The notes below the pieces were generated by a model. It was given only the letters and a program-made list of their open reading frames with translations, did not search any database and was not told the DNA's origin. From the NCBI RefSeq assembly GCF_037975245.1, contig NC_092572.1, forward strand, positions 22,372,489 to 22,436,488: a stretch of DNA of 64,000 nucleotides, given 5' to 3'. This DNA is from Apostichopus japonicus. Taxonomy: Eukaryota > Echinodermata > Holothuroidea > Aspidochirotida > Stichopodidae. Position 1 is the first letter of the stretch. Each line of letters opens with the position of its first letter. A program made the translations under genes and the position numbers. Of the stretch, positions 45,677 to 60,000 are shown piece after piece.

Positions 45677-46022
45677 TCTAGTGGTTTGTGACACATATGT
45701 GTGACACATAGTGGTTTGTGACACATATGTGTGACACATAGTGGTCTGTGACACACATGTGTGACACATAGTGGTTTGTGACACACATGTGTGACACATA
45801 GTGGTTTGTGACACATATGTGTGACACATAGTGGTCTGTGACACATGTGTGACACATAGTGGTTTGTGACACATAGTAGTTTGTGACACATGTGTGACAC
45901 ATAGTGGTTTGTGACACATGTGTGACACATAGTGGTTTGTGACACATATGTGTGACACATAGTGGTTTGTGACACATAGTGGTTTGTGACACATAGTGGT
46001 TTGTGACACATAGTGGTTTGTG
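45677..46022. repeat. ~30-bp array, unit GTGGTTTGTGACACATATGT plus GTGACACATA
   Basis: About 12 units, some shortened to GTGGTTTGTGACACATA. The unit contains the palindrome ACACATATGTGT, so single strands can form hairpins. Open frames on the minus strand are artefacts. Confidence 0.95.
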
Positions 46023-47139
46023 ACAAAAAGGGTTCTGCTCAGCCCACCAAACATTCTATCAGATTTTCAGAAATGTAGCCATTAGCCTATATCTTAGATA
46101 GATAATATTCTTGGACTGTCTTAGCATTGTACATTGATATTGTTGGATGTCATGAACAATTAGAAAACTAGCTGCTAACTTTGGAAATATTTAGCTGATT
46201 TTAATAAAACAACATTGGGATAGGACAAATCACCATTATGTCTAATTCAGAGAAAATAGTGAGAAGACATCTCTACTAAGCAAGACCTTCGCACTATGTT
46301 CAGTCCATTGGAGAGGTTAGGTAAATATAAGCTAAGAGCAGTACATAAAAGTTTGATTGTAAAAAGAATGTTAACATGTAACATACATAGATGTATCTAG
46401 AGAATCTACTTTGATGATGTAACAATTTCAAATATTTCAAATAGTTTCTTCCCTTTTGTAAGTTCAAAGGTTATTTGTACAGCTGGGGACTGTTAAAACT
46501 TACTTGTATGTAAACTCCCTGGTTTTTATGCTTAAATAGCCTTTATAACTTTGTATCTCTTGTCAAAGACAAATGTAATATTTTGTTTCAGTTTTTATAA
46601 TTTAAGTCCAGAGAACGATCTTGACAATATTAGTTTTCAAAGTTTCAAGCAGTATTTTTTGTTTTTTAAAGTGAGGATATGAGTGATATAGACAAATACA
46701 GAATTAACACCAACTCCAGTAGTTTATGGAAAGGATTTTGTTAGTGTCTGTGAATATACAAATGAATGAAGGGATCTGGGAATCAAATTATTAAAACGGC
46801 TGTTTTAGATTTGCATAATATAAATTTACATAAATTTGCATAAAATTACATAAAATTGCATAAGATTTGCATAATATAAATCTCGTGGGTCACAGTGAAA
46901 TTGTGTACCACATCAGTGGGCCTTTATAACTTGGGGGCATTCTTACACCCATTACAAACTGGAAATGATGGAATCTCAGTTGATGAAGAAGAAGAAGAAG
47001 GATGACAATAAAGTGAGTTTGCTGTAAGATATTAATAGTGGTTAAATGGAAGTATCCAGACCTCAGCAATAAGACTCTTGTATCTCATCAGCAAACATAT
47101 TCTGCACTTTGATATATGCCCCTGAGAATGATGATGAAC

Positions 47140-47720
47140 AACCACTGGAGATGGGTGTTGGGAGGGTGGGCAGCTTGGTATTATGCACAACCATTGGAGA
47201 CGAGTGTGGGGAGGGTGGGCAGCTTGGTATTATGAACAACCACTGGAGACAGGTTTGGGGAGGGTGGGCAGCTTGGTATTAGGAACAACCACTGGAGACA
47301 GGTTTGGGGAGGGTGGGCAGCTTGGTATTATGCACAACCACTGGAGACAGGTTTGGGGAGGGTGGGCAGCTTGGTATTATGCACAACCACTGCAGAGGGG
47401 TGTGGGGAGGGTGGGCAGCTTGGTATTATGAACAACCACTGGAGACAGGTGTGGGGAGGGTGGGCAGCTTGGTATTATGAACAACCACTGGAGACAGGTG
47501 TGGGAGGGTGGGTGGGTAGCTTTGTATTATGAACAACCACTGGAGACGGGTGTGGGGAAGGTGGGCAGCTTGCTATTATGAACAACCATTGCAGATGGGT
47601 GTGGGGAGGGTGAGCAGCTTTGTATTATGCACAACCACTGCAGATGGGTGTGGGGAGGGTGGGCAGCTTGGAATTATGAACAACCACTGGAGAGGGGTGT
47701 GGGGAGGGTGGGTAGCTTTT
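47140..47720. repeat. ~49-bp G-rich array, about 11 copies
   Basis: Unit AACAACCACTGGAGACAGGT, then GTGGGGAGGGTGGGCAGCTT and GGTATTATG. Each unit has several G-runs in a row on the + strand. Confidence 0.93.
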
Positions 47721-48174
47721 AATTTTGTATCACTTTAATGAGAGTGATACCTTTGGCCATGGAGAGGATTACATGTCTTGCAAAGAAAGATTTGGTGTTG
47801 GAAAGAGAAACTAAATCTTGTAAACTATGTCATTTGTTAAATATGTTGGCTGCGATATTTGATGACTGATTAAGTAACAAAAAAAGAGACCATATTTAAA
47901 CTTTAAAAGAAAACTAGTATTTCTGCATATATGCCTATCAAATATGTTTACAATAACTATGTACAGAAAAAGACATAAATAAAAATAATCTTTTACAGGA
48001 AAATGTTTCAGACTTCTTTGTTGTTATCAACTGTTTTCAGTACTTTACTGTTAAGTAATGAAGCATTACCTGCACAATTGCAACCACATTATGCACTTTA
48101 CAGGCTTCCTTACAAACGTGAAGCAATAAATACCGACATAGCGCGACTAACTCGTTGTGAGAACAATTTGCACA

Positions 48175-48300
48175 GTTTCCGGACAACTCCCCACAGGACA
48201 AATTCCCCCGGACGATTATTCCCCCTGACGATTTCCCCTCAGACAATTCCCACCCGGACAATTGCCAACCATGACAATTTCCCCCCGGACATTCCCCCTC
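48175..48300. repeat. Degenerate GGACAATTCCCCC repeats
   Basis: About 9 variants of GGACAATTCCCCC at 12-16-bp spacing. Confidence 0.75.
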
Positions 48301-48464
48301 CTCGGAAATTTCGATGATTGATTGACAGCTGATGTAGGCGGGGTTTAGGCTATTAGTCCAGTAAATATGGGGGTGAACCTAGAACTAACTGCAACAGGAG
48401 ATTTCATGTTTTCATATTGTTTTTGTGTCCCCACTGAAGCATTTAAAGAAATTGTTTGAAGCCC

Positions 48465-48760
48465 GCCCACTCATGAATATTAATGAATTGGCACCACAAA
48501 ACAATAGTGACCAACTACTTACAATGGGTAATCCACCACCCAAGTATGGAAATGATCAAATCTTGCGTCATTGAATTTCAACGAAATTACATTTGGCCTC
48601 GCCCCTCATGAATATTAATGAGATGCGATAAGATATTAAGCAACGCATGTATTCCATCTCCTACCAATGCCACTAAACAAGTTTGAACAAAATCAGCCAT
48701 TCGGTTGCCGAGATACGGAGTCCGTCCACTTATGAATATTAATGAGATTGGCAACAAAAA
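48465..48760. repeat. Three spaced copies of TCATGAATATTAATGA
   Basis: Copies at 48471-48486, 48606-48621 and 48730-48745, each preceded by a C-rich CCGCCC-like string and followed by GATTGGCA-like sequence. They look like decayed 125-135-bp tandem copies. Confidence 0.75.
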
Positions 48761-50972
48761 CAAATGGCATCTTTTACGCAATCAAAATCTGAGGTTGAAA
48801 GAGCATATCTATCTTCCAAAATTCCAATATACCTAGCCAGGTTTGTTCGAGTTGTCCCATAATCACAAACGTACGTGACGACAGACGAACTTTACTTCAA
48901 GGCCTAGCTATGCTGAAACTGGCGGGAGAGAACTTGAGATCAACACCCGATCCAGACACAGCTCGTGAATCACTGCCAAGACCGTTTTACACAATTTAAT
49001 TTGCATTGAGTTTGGTCATAGTCAAAATCATACTAGGCGACAGTTTCGTAAATGGCGCCTGGTCATTCCCCCAACGAATACTAAATCCAAACCTGATTTT
49101 TTTTTATTTGGCAGTGAATCTCGAAAATTGCGTACGACGGAAAACTTCCAATAGCACCGCTGTATGTACAACTGAGAATACCTTTTTGCATGCAATGTAT
49201 TAGCGAAAGCAGGCAACTTATCGACTTGCTGAAGCCTATGAGACTTCGTTCAGGAGATTTTAATTTATTCTGCGGAAGCCCATAAGGTAATTTCCAATTG
49301 CCAATAGCCTCATATTTTTATGAGGCGTAACGCACGTGTTAGTTACAAGGTTGGTCGGTGGTAGATACGGTAGATTATGAAACAAGGTTTCCACAAATTG
49401 GCCTCTGGTGACTTCATATGTCCTTTAACCTCCATAAAAAAAATATGCTTCTTGTACTAAACGTACGTTTCACAACTTTACAGTTAACTAGGTCCATGAT
49501 ATTGGTCCAATTAAGCTTCACTTCTTGAGATACCTTGTTTGCAAGTGAGGCGTCACAAACGCACGCGCACGCACACAAACATGCCCATCCGCCTGCGTGC
49601 ATGACTGCATATAGGTTACGATTACCATCGAAACCAGAAACCAGGGTAATTTATATTGTTAACCGGTTAACTATTTGTAAATGTGAACATAAGGATATAT
49701 CATGACCACGATGTTTAGCATGATGTAACTTGTGAGTTGCTAGGTTAAAAAGTACATTCAGTCTAGAGGACGTTAACTCATTTATTTACAAAAACCAAAC
49801 GAAACACGACTCTGATCCTCCATATTTTCCTCAGCAATTGAGGATTATTAAACTAGACCATTGAATATCTCACTGGATAACTTGACTGCTGCAAGGGGGT
49901 AAAATTGATTAAAATTATAATTAATGGTATACATGTTATAACCAGTTACGTTTTTGAACCGTTTGTCTGTCATAGAAAACCCAAAGTGTGCTAACCTCCT
50001 CCTCTCCGTTCTTCCTCCTCTCCCTCCAGCACATCTCCCTGAATTCCTCTCCTTCCCCTCCCTTCTAGCTCTACCCCTCCCCATCCCCTCCTCCTTTGTA
50101 TGTTGTCTGCGGACGTCCATGCATCTGAAAGGATATTTCAAACAGGTAACTTAGTGGTCCGGCCACAATATTAAATGATATATTTACTAAGACTACTAGT
50201 TCTAAATGATTAAGAAGTTATAGCGCATATTTTTAGCATGTATACGCATAATTAACCCCCTCTCCGACAGACACACCGGCCGTGTAAGGTCATTGTTGAT
50301 CCTCAAGTTATTGTGAGCATCGGATGTTATTGTCCTATTATTGGGTTGGCGTTGTCGTCATTGCGTAGGCATATATTGTTGTAACTTGCTCAACGTAATC
50401 ACCCGGCACCAAGTAGTACCCCTGACATCTCGTCACGCTCCTTCTCCCATGAAGAATAGAAGGCAGGGATCGAGGCAAACAAAAGACCGCTACACAATGA
50501 GACAAACTTTTCAACCGTAACCTATATTGTAACTAGCTCGTTGCAATGCACGAAAGGTGTGACTGTAAATGATAAGTCATAAACGATTTCATCGAACAAC
50601 GCTAAGAGGTACATAGACTCAAGACTTACAAAGTACTGTCGCATGAAGGATACCCGGTTAGGCCTATTTAGTTTGAAGTGTTTAACATATTCATGTGATA
50701 TCCTTGTGTGTCCGTTTGAATGTGAAAATAGCATTGGGCTCCGTCATAGTATCTTGTAAAGGAATCAATCTTAACTTTTCAGAAATTCCATCTTACAAGA
50801 TACAAACATTGCATGTGAGCGCATACCAAACCAGCCTAGGTTTTGGTAACTTTAGTCCTTACGTTAGCCCGTTGCATATTGATGTAACAAACACCAGTTT
50901 CAATAGTAGAAGCGAGCTCCTTACTGGAATTGTTGATTCCAACAGAATCTTTCTAGTGTTTTATATTTCGTT

Positions 50973-51027
50973 ATGGATTCGCCAGTGTGTCGATGTGGAT
51001 TTACCCTGTTGTTTTTATTAGCAATTG
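50973..51027 (+). CDS. EGF gene exon 1: signal peptide
   Basis: Encodes MDSPVCRCGFTLLFLLAI, with hydrophobic core FTLLFLLAI, then donor GTAAGT in phase 1. The 5' UTR start is not determined and no TATA box stands out upstream. An alternative is that this is an unrelated open stretch, but the strong donor and correct phase support it. Confidence 0.65.
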
Positions 51028-54000
51028 GTAAGTATATGTTTTGATTGTGTGCACTGTATGCCAAACATGTTAGGCCTATGCTCTGTATGGAACAGTATGA
51101 CTTTCGAAGTGAAGAAAGTCATTGGGATATTTCACTGGCTGAATTTCATTGTTTAAGAAAATTGCTGGTAATTTAGGTCAAACCACCTTCTAACAGCTTT
51201 TTGTATCTTGCAGATAATTAGTTAACTTTTCTGTGGAAACATGCTAGATGACGGGACAACCTGAATACATTAACAGACACATGCAGATCCCCAAATTTCA
51301 TATGTACCATCCCCATATTAGGGTAAATAACTTAATCTGTAAAGCCCCAACATAATTCAATTGATCTGTTTGGCCTCCCATTCATAGCAACAGCTTGAAC
51401 CAATATAGTGTTACCTGTGACATGGGCAACCACAAGCATATAAAGTATATTCATGGTTCATGGATCATTGAACAGTTTCATAGCCTGTTATTATTATGAC
51501 AATTAGCATCATGTGGAGATGAATAATAAAGATTTCCACTTACCATCAAGGTTCTGGCATTTTGACCATTAATTTAACTTGAATGAAATACTGTTTCTGG
51601 ATTAGGTGTTCTAAACTTCTGTAAATTTGGAACTACTGTAGCCTATACTATACCCCCCAAAAGGGGCATCCATGCCCCCTGCATACAGTGTAGGTGAGTA
51701 CTAGATCTATCAGGGGAGGTGGTGTCAACATCAATATTATATCTTTTCCTGCAAAACAAATATGGTCACATGTGTGAAAATAGAGTTAGTGTTGTCATTA
51801 TTGTATGTATGTATGTATCACAATTCACAAATAAATTATCAATGTAACAAAAAGTACTGTAGATTTTTTACCATAATGATATCAAGAGACTCATTTCCTG
51901 GGAGTAAGAATGGCACTTTTATCTGACAAAATTAGTTTACACACAAAATAAACATATTTGGAAGTGACATGGGGTTTACAACTAATAGTGTACTGCAAGT
52001 AATACCAGCTAGGAGTTGGACAACTCACTGGTATTTACCGTTGAATAATTACTGGAGGTCATAATTCCATTTGTCTTTAGTTCTAAATTGAAGACCAGCT
52101 CTCCCTTTACCACTGAAACACAATAGAACTTCAAACTTGATGTGCATTCTTGACCATAATCACTGAGGTTGACCTTTAATTGTATACCTTCAATTTTATA
52201 CCTTCATTGTAATACCATATTGAATATTGTATATTTTAGACAATATTGTATGTATCCTTCAATTCTATGCAAATTAGGCATTCTAACAATGGTCTACAAA
52301 ATGAATGCTGATATTGCGCTGAAACACTGACTTAGTGAAGAGATGGGAAATGTATTGGCGATTCTTGGTTATTGAGTACTTGAAATTTGCTAAGCAGTTC
52401 ATACTTAAACGTATGCATCAACCTTTGGCACCATACCAATATGTAAACAATATAAATTGATTCTTTAATGTTCCAGATCTTGAAATCCCTAGGTTCAGCC
52501 TAGAAACTCCATTTATTAGGACAGTTTATTATAAATAGCTAAGTTACCTAGATCACTTTAGAATACTAATCAAATTACTTGTGATGTTATCATCATTATT
52601 AATCTGCAGTAATTTCTTCTGGGCATGTCCTGTATGTTTAATAGGTCCCCACCTATGTAAACCTTTGTAACCTGTGTAAAACTATGTAAACCTATGTAAA
52701 CTATAAAGTGACAGCTACAAACTGAAAGCATAAATGTGTCAGAAGTACTTTGCAAACCCTAACTTCTGGTTAATATTATTTTAGGCCAATATATATTTAC
52801 CTCATTTGTTTTCTTCCTATATTAAACAATGTCTTTCTTAGAAAGTTTGCCCTGCCAAATAAGAAATGCACTTGTACAGGTAGCTGCCAGCAATGCATCT
52901 GGAATTATTTTTCTATATGGTCTTTAAAAAATGTTGATAGATTTTGATAAATATTCTAATGCTGCATGTTCTTTATACTTAGTATAGTCCCAAAAAAAAA
53001 TAGGTCATCAGCGTGACTAGTCACTTTTATTTCAAATGAAAACTCAAATATTCCAGGTTTCTTTTTAACCGTGTATAATACTAAAACTTTATGAACTTGC
53101 AGTGTCCACATTTTTGTTTACTAACATTGCCATAGTTACAAGAAAGATTGTGGGAAGTATCAGTATGCCCATGCATGTTGCTTATTATGCTGTGGACAGC
53201 ATAAGTACAAACGATGTGAACAAGACATTACTATCTAGTAAGAAATCAGCACTTGGCATTATTTTCTCACTTGTTCCTCTTTGTAAATTAATTTGCGTTC
53301 TTTGTAAAGCACCGCAAGCAGTGAATTTTGTCTAGTGATTTGCTGCTATATAACTGTCTCACTTTTTTTAATTATTATTATTATTATGATTATAAAATGA
53401 ATTTATAAACAATTAATAGACATTATTTTTCTCGCCATTTTCAGTTTCTTCACAACATTGTAACAATGATAGTGATTGCCTCTTTGGAGGAGCGTGTGAG
53501 ACCAACAACAACAACATGAAGAAATGCAATTGTAACAGCAATTATTTTGGATCTAATTGCCAATACAGTAAGTATAGATCAGATGTCCACCTAGATAATA
53601 ATAAATAATAATATTTGCTTTTTATATAGTGCTTTATACCAGCAATAGGTCTCAAAGCGCTTTACAGATGATATGTTACCCCTGGTCAATGATAACCTGT
53701 CCCAGAGACAATCCCTCCAGTCGGCAGCAGTTATATACTGCACCCAATGACAAGTTACCTCACAGGTACCCATTTAACCCCTGGGTGGAGAGAGGCAAGT
53801 GAGATAATGCATCTTGCCCAAGGACACAACGTAGTGAACTAGGCAGGAATCGAACCAGCAATCCTTGGATCACGATCAGTCCCATGCCTAATTAGCCAAT
53901 TGGCCACCACACTCTGACGAGTTTAGCGTCAATATGCCATACAGTAATAGTCCACACTTTGAGTGCTAGTATATTTCTAGTACAGTAGAAGTTTTTCATT

Positions 54001-57000
54001 ATTAAAGTTGCTAACTGTAAGGATACAGCCTATCTAATTAAATGGTGGATCTATCATATTGTAAACAGGGACCAGAAGTCATAACTAATTACTGTGAAGT
54101 ATGAATTGTTTCTGAGGGAGTGGACCGAATAGTTTGTGCTAGATTAAGTGATACTACTACTTGGAATGATATACTAGATATTACTAAAAAATTAAGACGT
54201 AGGTACCAATACTGTACAACTTGTACTGATAGAGCTATGATTTTGATTGGTCTAGAACAGAGCCAACACTTTGCTGTTTCTCACAACTGCTTTTTTTTTA
54301 TAGATTTAATTGTTTTGTGAAAATGGGCTAATCTGTACTTTAATAATAATATAAACAGAGTTGAAAACATTAAAAATAAATTGACATTCTTCAAAACATT
54401 GCTACTCTTTGGTCTGTAATATTTGCAAAAGATGTGATGAACATAGACTATATATAGTACAACACAGTAGGCTACTATAGACTAGTATCCTCACATTGCA
54501 TGTATAGGATCTATATTCATGAGTATTAATTAGTTCATGGAAAAGCCAGCTAGATTTGTGTATAAGAGAGCAGTGGAATTTCTGTAACATTTATGGGGAC
54601 AATAGACTTTTTATGCCAAGGCTGACTGTTTGAGGAAGATTAATGTCAACATAACCAATATTGCTATAACTACCTACAAACATCATTGTCATTGTTGCTA
54701 GGGGATGCATGTTGCAATAGGTTTGATGTTAGGCTGTGGTACAGGTTAACCATGTACTGTACTAGTGAACTCATATGAATATCTTTTTTGTTTGTCTAGA
54801 AAACACAGAGAATTGTAACGGTGACAATGACTGTAGAAATGGTGGAGACTGCAGAGGTAACGTTTGTGTATGTAACAACTATTGGTATGGACCTACCTGT
54901 GAAAACAGTAAGTACTGAGTATTAAACCAATATATGGGTTGGACCTACTTGTAACAGCTTTATGCACAGCTAAATCATAATATTTATTGTGATCAGTGGC
55001 AGAGCTAGGGGTATTGGTCGGGGGGGGGGCGAGAATGGTCTGTAGGGGACACTATCTAAACACTATCTAAGATTGCCGGAAATTACCCTTTCCAGGCCTG
55101 CTAATTTGCAGATAAACGAAGAATAAATAGATTTTATTGTCATTTGTGACAACTCAGAAATTCATATGGGTGTTGAAAGTACATGCGCTTCATCACAATC
55201 CCTGTGGTATCTTTGTAAAAAAGTCATAAATCAAGAATAAGTAAAAGTGTTAAAAAGCTGAAAAGGGCGCCAGCAGTCCATTTGAGTCCGTCAGGGGGGG
55301 GGGCATCCGCACCCCCCCTGACTGTATGGACACTCTGCCACTGATTGTAATAATGGTATCTTTTCTTGTGCTTAAGTTTGCTTACTGTGTTAAATACTCT
55401 GTTTATAGCTACACCAATGGACAGTCTAGTATAGTTGTTGCTGTGTTTAAAAACCATATTCTATAACAACATTTTCAAACGTAAATTTTGAAAGATGGAA
55501 ACAACAATTTGAGTTTTGAAGCTCTTTCATGTATTATTTTTATATTTTATTTTCTGTAATTGGAATCATACAATAAACTTGAGTGTGATGTTTGTCCCGC
55601 TTGGATCATTTGACTCAAGACCTACAGTAATTTGCAAATACATCTTGCAGTCAAGTGAAATCTGTTCCAAACATGCATTAATTTATCAGTTGGAAATTAA
55701 GGGCTAAGACTTATTTCATATGTACAGTAGGTCCTTAAAAATAATTAATTGTGCACAACGTAGAGTATTGCATTGTAACACAAGTACTGTAGTTTAGGTC
55801 CATGCTAATAGTTGCAAAGCGACTTCAAAGAGTTCAGCACTGCCATTGTTCTCTGAAAGAACTCTGTTGAGCGAAGTAACAATACCTTTATTATAATGGT
55901 ATTGTTATGGACCTTGTGGAAATATGCACAATTGATACATACATGTAGCAACTATTAGCATGGACCTAAAGTACAGTACTTGTGTTACAATGCAGTACTC
56001 TATGTACATTGTGCACAATTCATTATTTTTATGGACCTACATATGTGAAATAATGTGTAACAATAAGTTAATATGAACTTACATTTTGTGTACAATATAA
56101 ACTGTATGTTTTCAAGTGGTTCTCATGCATATGATTACTGATTAGGCCTATATATATTATATGTTTTCAAGTGGTTCTCCTGCATATGATGACTGATTAT
56201 GCAAAATATTTTATGTTTTCAAGTGGTTCTCATGCATATGATTACCGATTAGACCTATATTGTATGTTTGCAAGTGGTACTCATGCATATGATTACTGAA
56301 TAAGCCTATATATTGTATGTTTTCAAGTGGTTCTCATGCATATGATTACTGATTAGGCCTATATATTATATGTTTTCAAGTGGTTCTCATGCATATGATT
56401 ACTGATTATGCCTATATATTGTATGTTTTCAAGTGGTTCTCATGCATATAATTTAGGCATATATTGTATGTTTTCAAGTGGTTCTCATGCATATGATTAC
56501 TGATTAGGCCTATATAGTGAATTTTTTCAAGTGGTTCTCATGCATATAATTACCGATTAGGCCTATATTGTATGTTTTTAAGTGGTTCTCATGCATATGA
56601 TTACTGATTATAGGCCTATATATTGTATGTTTTCAAGTGGTACTCATGCATATGATTACTGATTCGGCCAATATATTGCGTGTTTTCAAGTGGTACTCAT
56701 GCATATGATTACTGATTAGGCCTATATATTGTATGTTTTCAAGTGGTTCTCATGCATATGATTACTGTACTGATTAGGCCTATATATTTTATGTTTTCAA
56801 GTGGTTCTCATGAATGCATATGATTACTGATTAGGCCAATAAATTGTATGTACGTTTTCAATTGTTCAGATTTAATACTTTCATTAACTCAACACAAGGA
56901 GTATACTTTCTCCATATGTTCATATAACATAACATTTCAGTTACATATAAATGGTTTGTGTAATACTGTTTTAAATTTTCAAAAGATATATAGGGATAAG

Positions 57001-60000
57001 ATACACCAAGAAGTAGCTAATATTTTGCTAGAACTTTATAAAAAGACAGCTACTTAATAAGACAGTATACTATAGGATACTAGCTTAGGCCTATATCCTC
57101 ATATACAGTAATTACAACTATATCTCCACTTATTCTGTATTTCTTGTTTCCATATTAACAGTTTGTCCTACACCTAATGACCCACCTCTCTGCCTGAATG
57201 GCGGTTCTTGCCGAGCGGATCAGCAGAGAGATTTTGAATGTAACTGCCAAAGTGGTTTTACTGGAATGTTTTGTCAACGTAAGTAAAAGGAACGTATTTG
57301 GAAGTGAAAGTATTAATGGAACTGACTAGACTAAGGCTATGGAATTCTTACCAATGGTTGATGTTTAAAGGCATTGAAAACTCGCCCCAAACGGCATGTC
57401 GCCCTCTGAAAAAAAATGAACTTTCTGTGGCTTGCAAGTGAAGTTTTCTTTTTGACACTAAAAAGTGCAGACTGTAATGAAACGTGATACCTTGTTATCT
57501 TTTTATCTAGACCTGAGATGTCCATCGCTGCTATGTACACTGTGTTGTGGGTATTGACCGTACAATAGCTGCATGTATTGACTGTACACTCCATAGTGTC
57601 TAATTACCGAAGGGTAGCAAGTTGCGTGTGTATTTTTGGTATCGATGGTGGTGTCCAACACTTCTGTTACACCTCATTCGAAACTAGGTCAGATTACAGG
57701 CATCCAAGATTTCTCTTTGTGGGAGTCTTCACTCCCTTTATACTATGATATTCCTCACTCATGAACCTACTCAAGAATGCAATTAGTGTTAGACTGTAAT
57801 TGAGTAGTCATTATAATTGTACACTGGAATGCTTTCTCCACGTATGCCTTCTCAAACTACAAACAACTGTTTACCATGTGTTACAGGCAGCCTGTGTCTT
57901 ATCATGGCAGTATCACATAGTCACTCCAAGTCATATAGTCATGCATAGTCACTCCACTTCGAGTCACTCCAAGATTAATGTATGTCGTCCAGTCACAGAG
58001 TTGTTGACATTTGACAAATCATAATCATGGACGTTAAATATGAATCTAATAGACTGACTTCGGTCAGCTTGCGGCTTTGATAAGCCAATGATGGCTTCTT
58101 CGCGAGTTCCTGCTTGCAGAGGATCTAAAATACATACATACTGATTGTCAATGCATGAACTTGTGCCAGTGTACAGTTAGTCATCTTCAAATAGAGTGTA
58201 GGGTCGGACACTTATTCTTCTAAGTCTTCATAAACCTGAATTATAATAATAATAATGGTATCCCACCGTATCCAATAACTTGTAAACCCCAACAAAATAT
58301 CTACACAATGTCATGTTTTTTACTTGTTATCGCATTATTTACGTTTTTATTTTCAAGAACATTTAATCCTTCCCCTTTTGTGAGTTGATCAGTGTATTTA
58401 CATTTACCAAACAGATACACAATTGACTGAGACTTTGGACTAGTTAGCGGGGGTGGGGGGGGGGGTGGAAGGGGGGTCTGATTCGGAGGACAACTATAGT
58501 TTGTCGACCTTATTGCATACAGTACATGTAAAAACCCTGACCAGTTTATACGTACTTTGCTTGATAGATTTTTACTCATGACCATGGTTCTTTAATACAT
58601 GCAACATTTCACTTTTAGAATGCCAGCAATGTTTGAATGGTGGAACACAGGATCCAATGATTACAGACCCTATAGTATGCCAGTGCACCCCTGCATGGCA
58701 GGGACCATGTTGTCAAGGTATCATCCAATCACATGCCGGGAGTCAGACTGTCTGCAATGTTGCATTGTTTGTTTTGTAGTTTAGTACCTTGCTAATTTAT
58801 CATCTGGATGTGTCATGGTTCTAGCCTAGAGCCTATACTAGCCTAGTTTTTAGTCTGCAGGCTTTAGCCTAGCTCTAGTAACATATTTCATTCATTTTTT
58901 TCCCCTTCTTTCCTTCATTTTTCAAGGTATTGAATCATGTAGACATGTAAATACAGTTATGGCAGAAACATATGTTGTAAATCTCGGACCATAATCCAAT
59001 CAAATAGCAGTGTTTTTTCTTTAGCCAACCTCTGTATAGTAAGTAATAACTATATACCTTGTGATTGAATGTAAAAAATTATCCTCACACAATTTCTCCT
59101 TGAAATTAAAGTGTTTAAAAATGAAAGCCAATTTATCTTGCTTCATCCTGTTCATAGAAGTTTGTTGCCACTCTGTGAAGGGTATGACATCTTCAAGATT
59201 CAGAGCATTGAACATGCAGTGGTAAAACCTAATGAAAAAACAACTTCTTTTTCAAATGTAACAGGGCCAGCTGACATTATTCTTAATGCATGTCATGACT
59301 GAGGAAGGATGTCAATTATTGGGCAACATAAATGTCTATAGCAAATAGTGAACTTAAAATGGAAGCAATACAGTAATTACACTCAAAACAACTTGGTTTC
59401 GATGCTGAGATAATTGCGACTTAAACCGCGACTCAGTTTGACATCCCAGTATCAGAAAATCATGTTTCTGTGGTATATTTCTGTGGTGTATTGGTAAAGA
59501 AACTGCCAAATGAAATTGGGAGTATTTCCTAATACATTGTGTGAGTATCTCTCTGCCTGTAGATGGATGTCACTCTTTCAATGCTTGTTCAGCCTTGCTA
59601 ATTCTTTTGCAAACATGTGAATATGCGGTATATTAACCTCATGGGGCTTGCGCAAGTCAGCAGCTTTTGCAAATTATGCCAAAGTATATCCGTTGCTTTT
59701 TTTCCACATTGCTTTATTTCCACATTGCTTTTCTTTCCACATTGCTTTAATGTAGAGGTTCAAGAGCCAGAATGTGACCCCCCTTGTCTTAATGGTGGAA
59801 CCTGTGATGTTTCTTCCTTCCCTTCTAGCTATTCTTCCTCCTCCCTACCCAACTATTGCATCTGTCCAGAAGGTTTCACTGGTCCACATTGTGAGGAAGG
59901 TATTTCATCCAGTTTTGTATACTATAATTGCTTTTTCAGTTTTCTTAACAGAACTCTCCTTACAGATATTGAAACACATATATACCCAATCTGATCGGTT

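Larger units (their letters stand above)
42391..50972. other. robo 3' UTR and intergenic region
   Basis: The poly(A) site could not be fixed. Candidate AATAAA hexamers lie near 43006, 43641, 44512, 46203 and 47003. Beyond the listed repeats and MITEs no gene was found on either strand. 44330-45060, 46030-47130, 47720-48160 and 48760-50970 show nothing nameable apart from short low-complexity tracts. Confidence 0.6.

Noticed and set aside
45628-46054. Open frames of 104-140 codons on the minus strand
   Set aside because: Repeats of the 30-bp unit give MCHKPLCVT-like strings. Tandem-repeat artefact.
48003-48317. 104-codon open frame with a hydrophobic start (MFQTSLLLSTVFSTLLL)
   Set aside because: The C-terminal third is the GGACAATTCCCCC repeat, and there is no homology or splice support. 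The start resembles a signal peptide only by composition.
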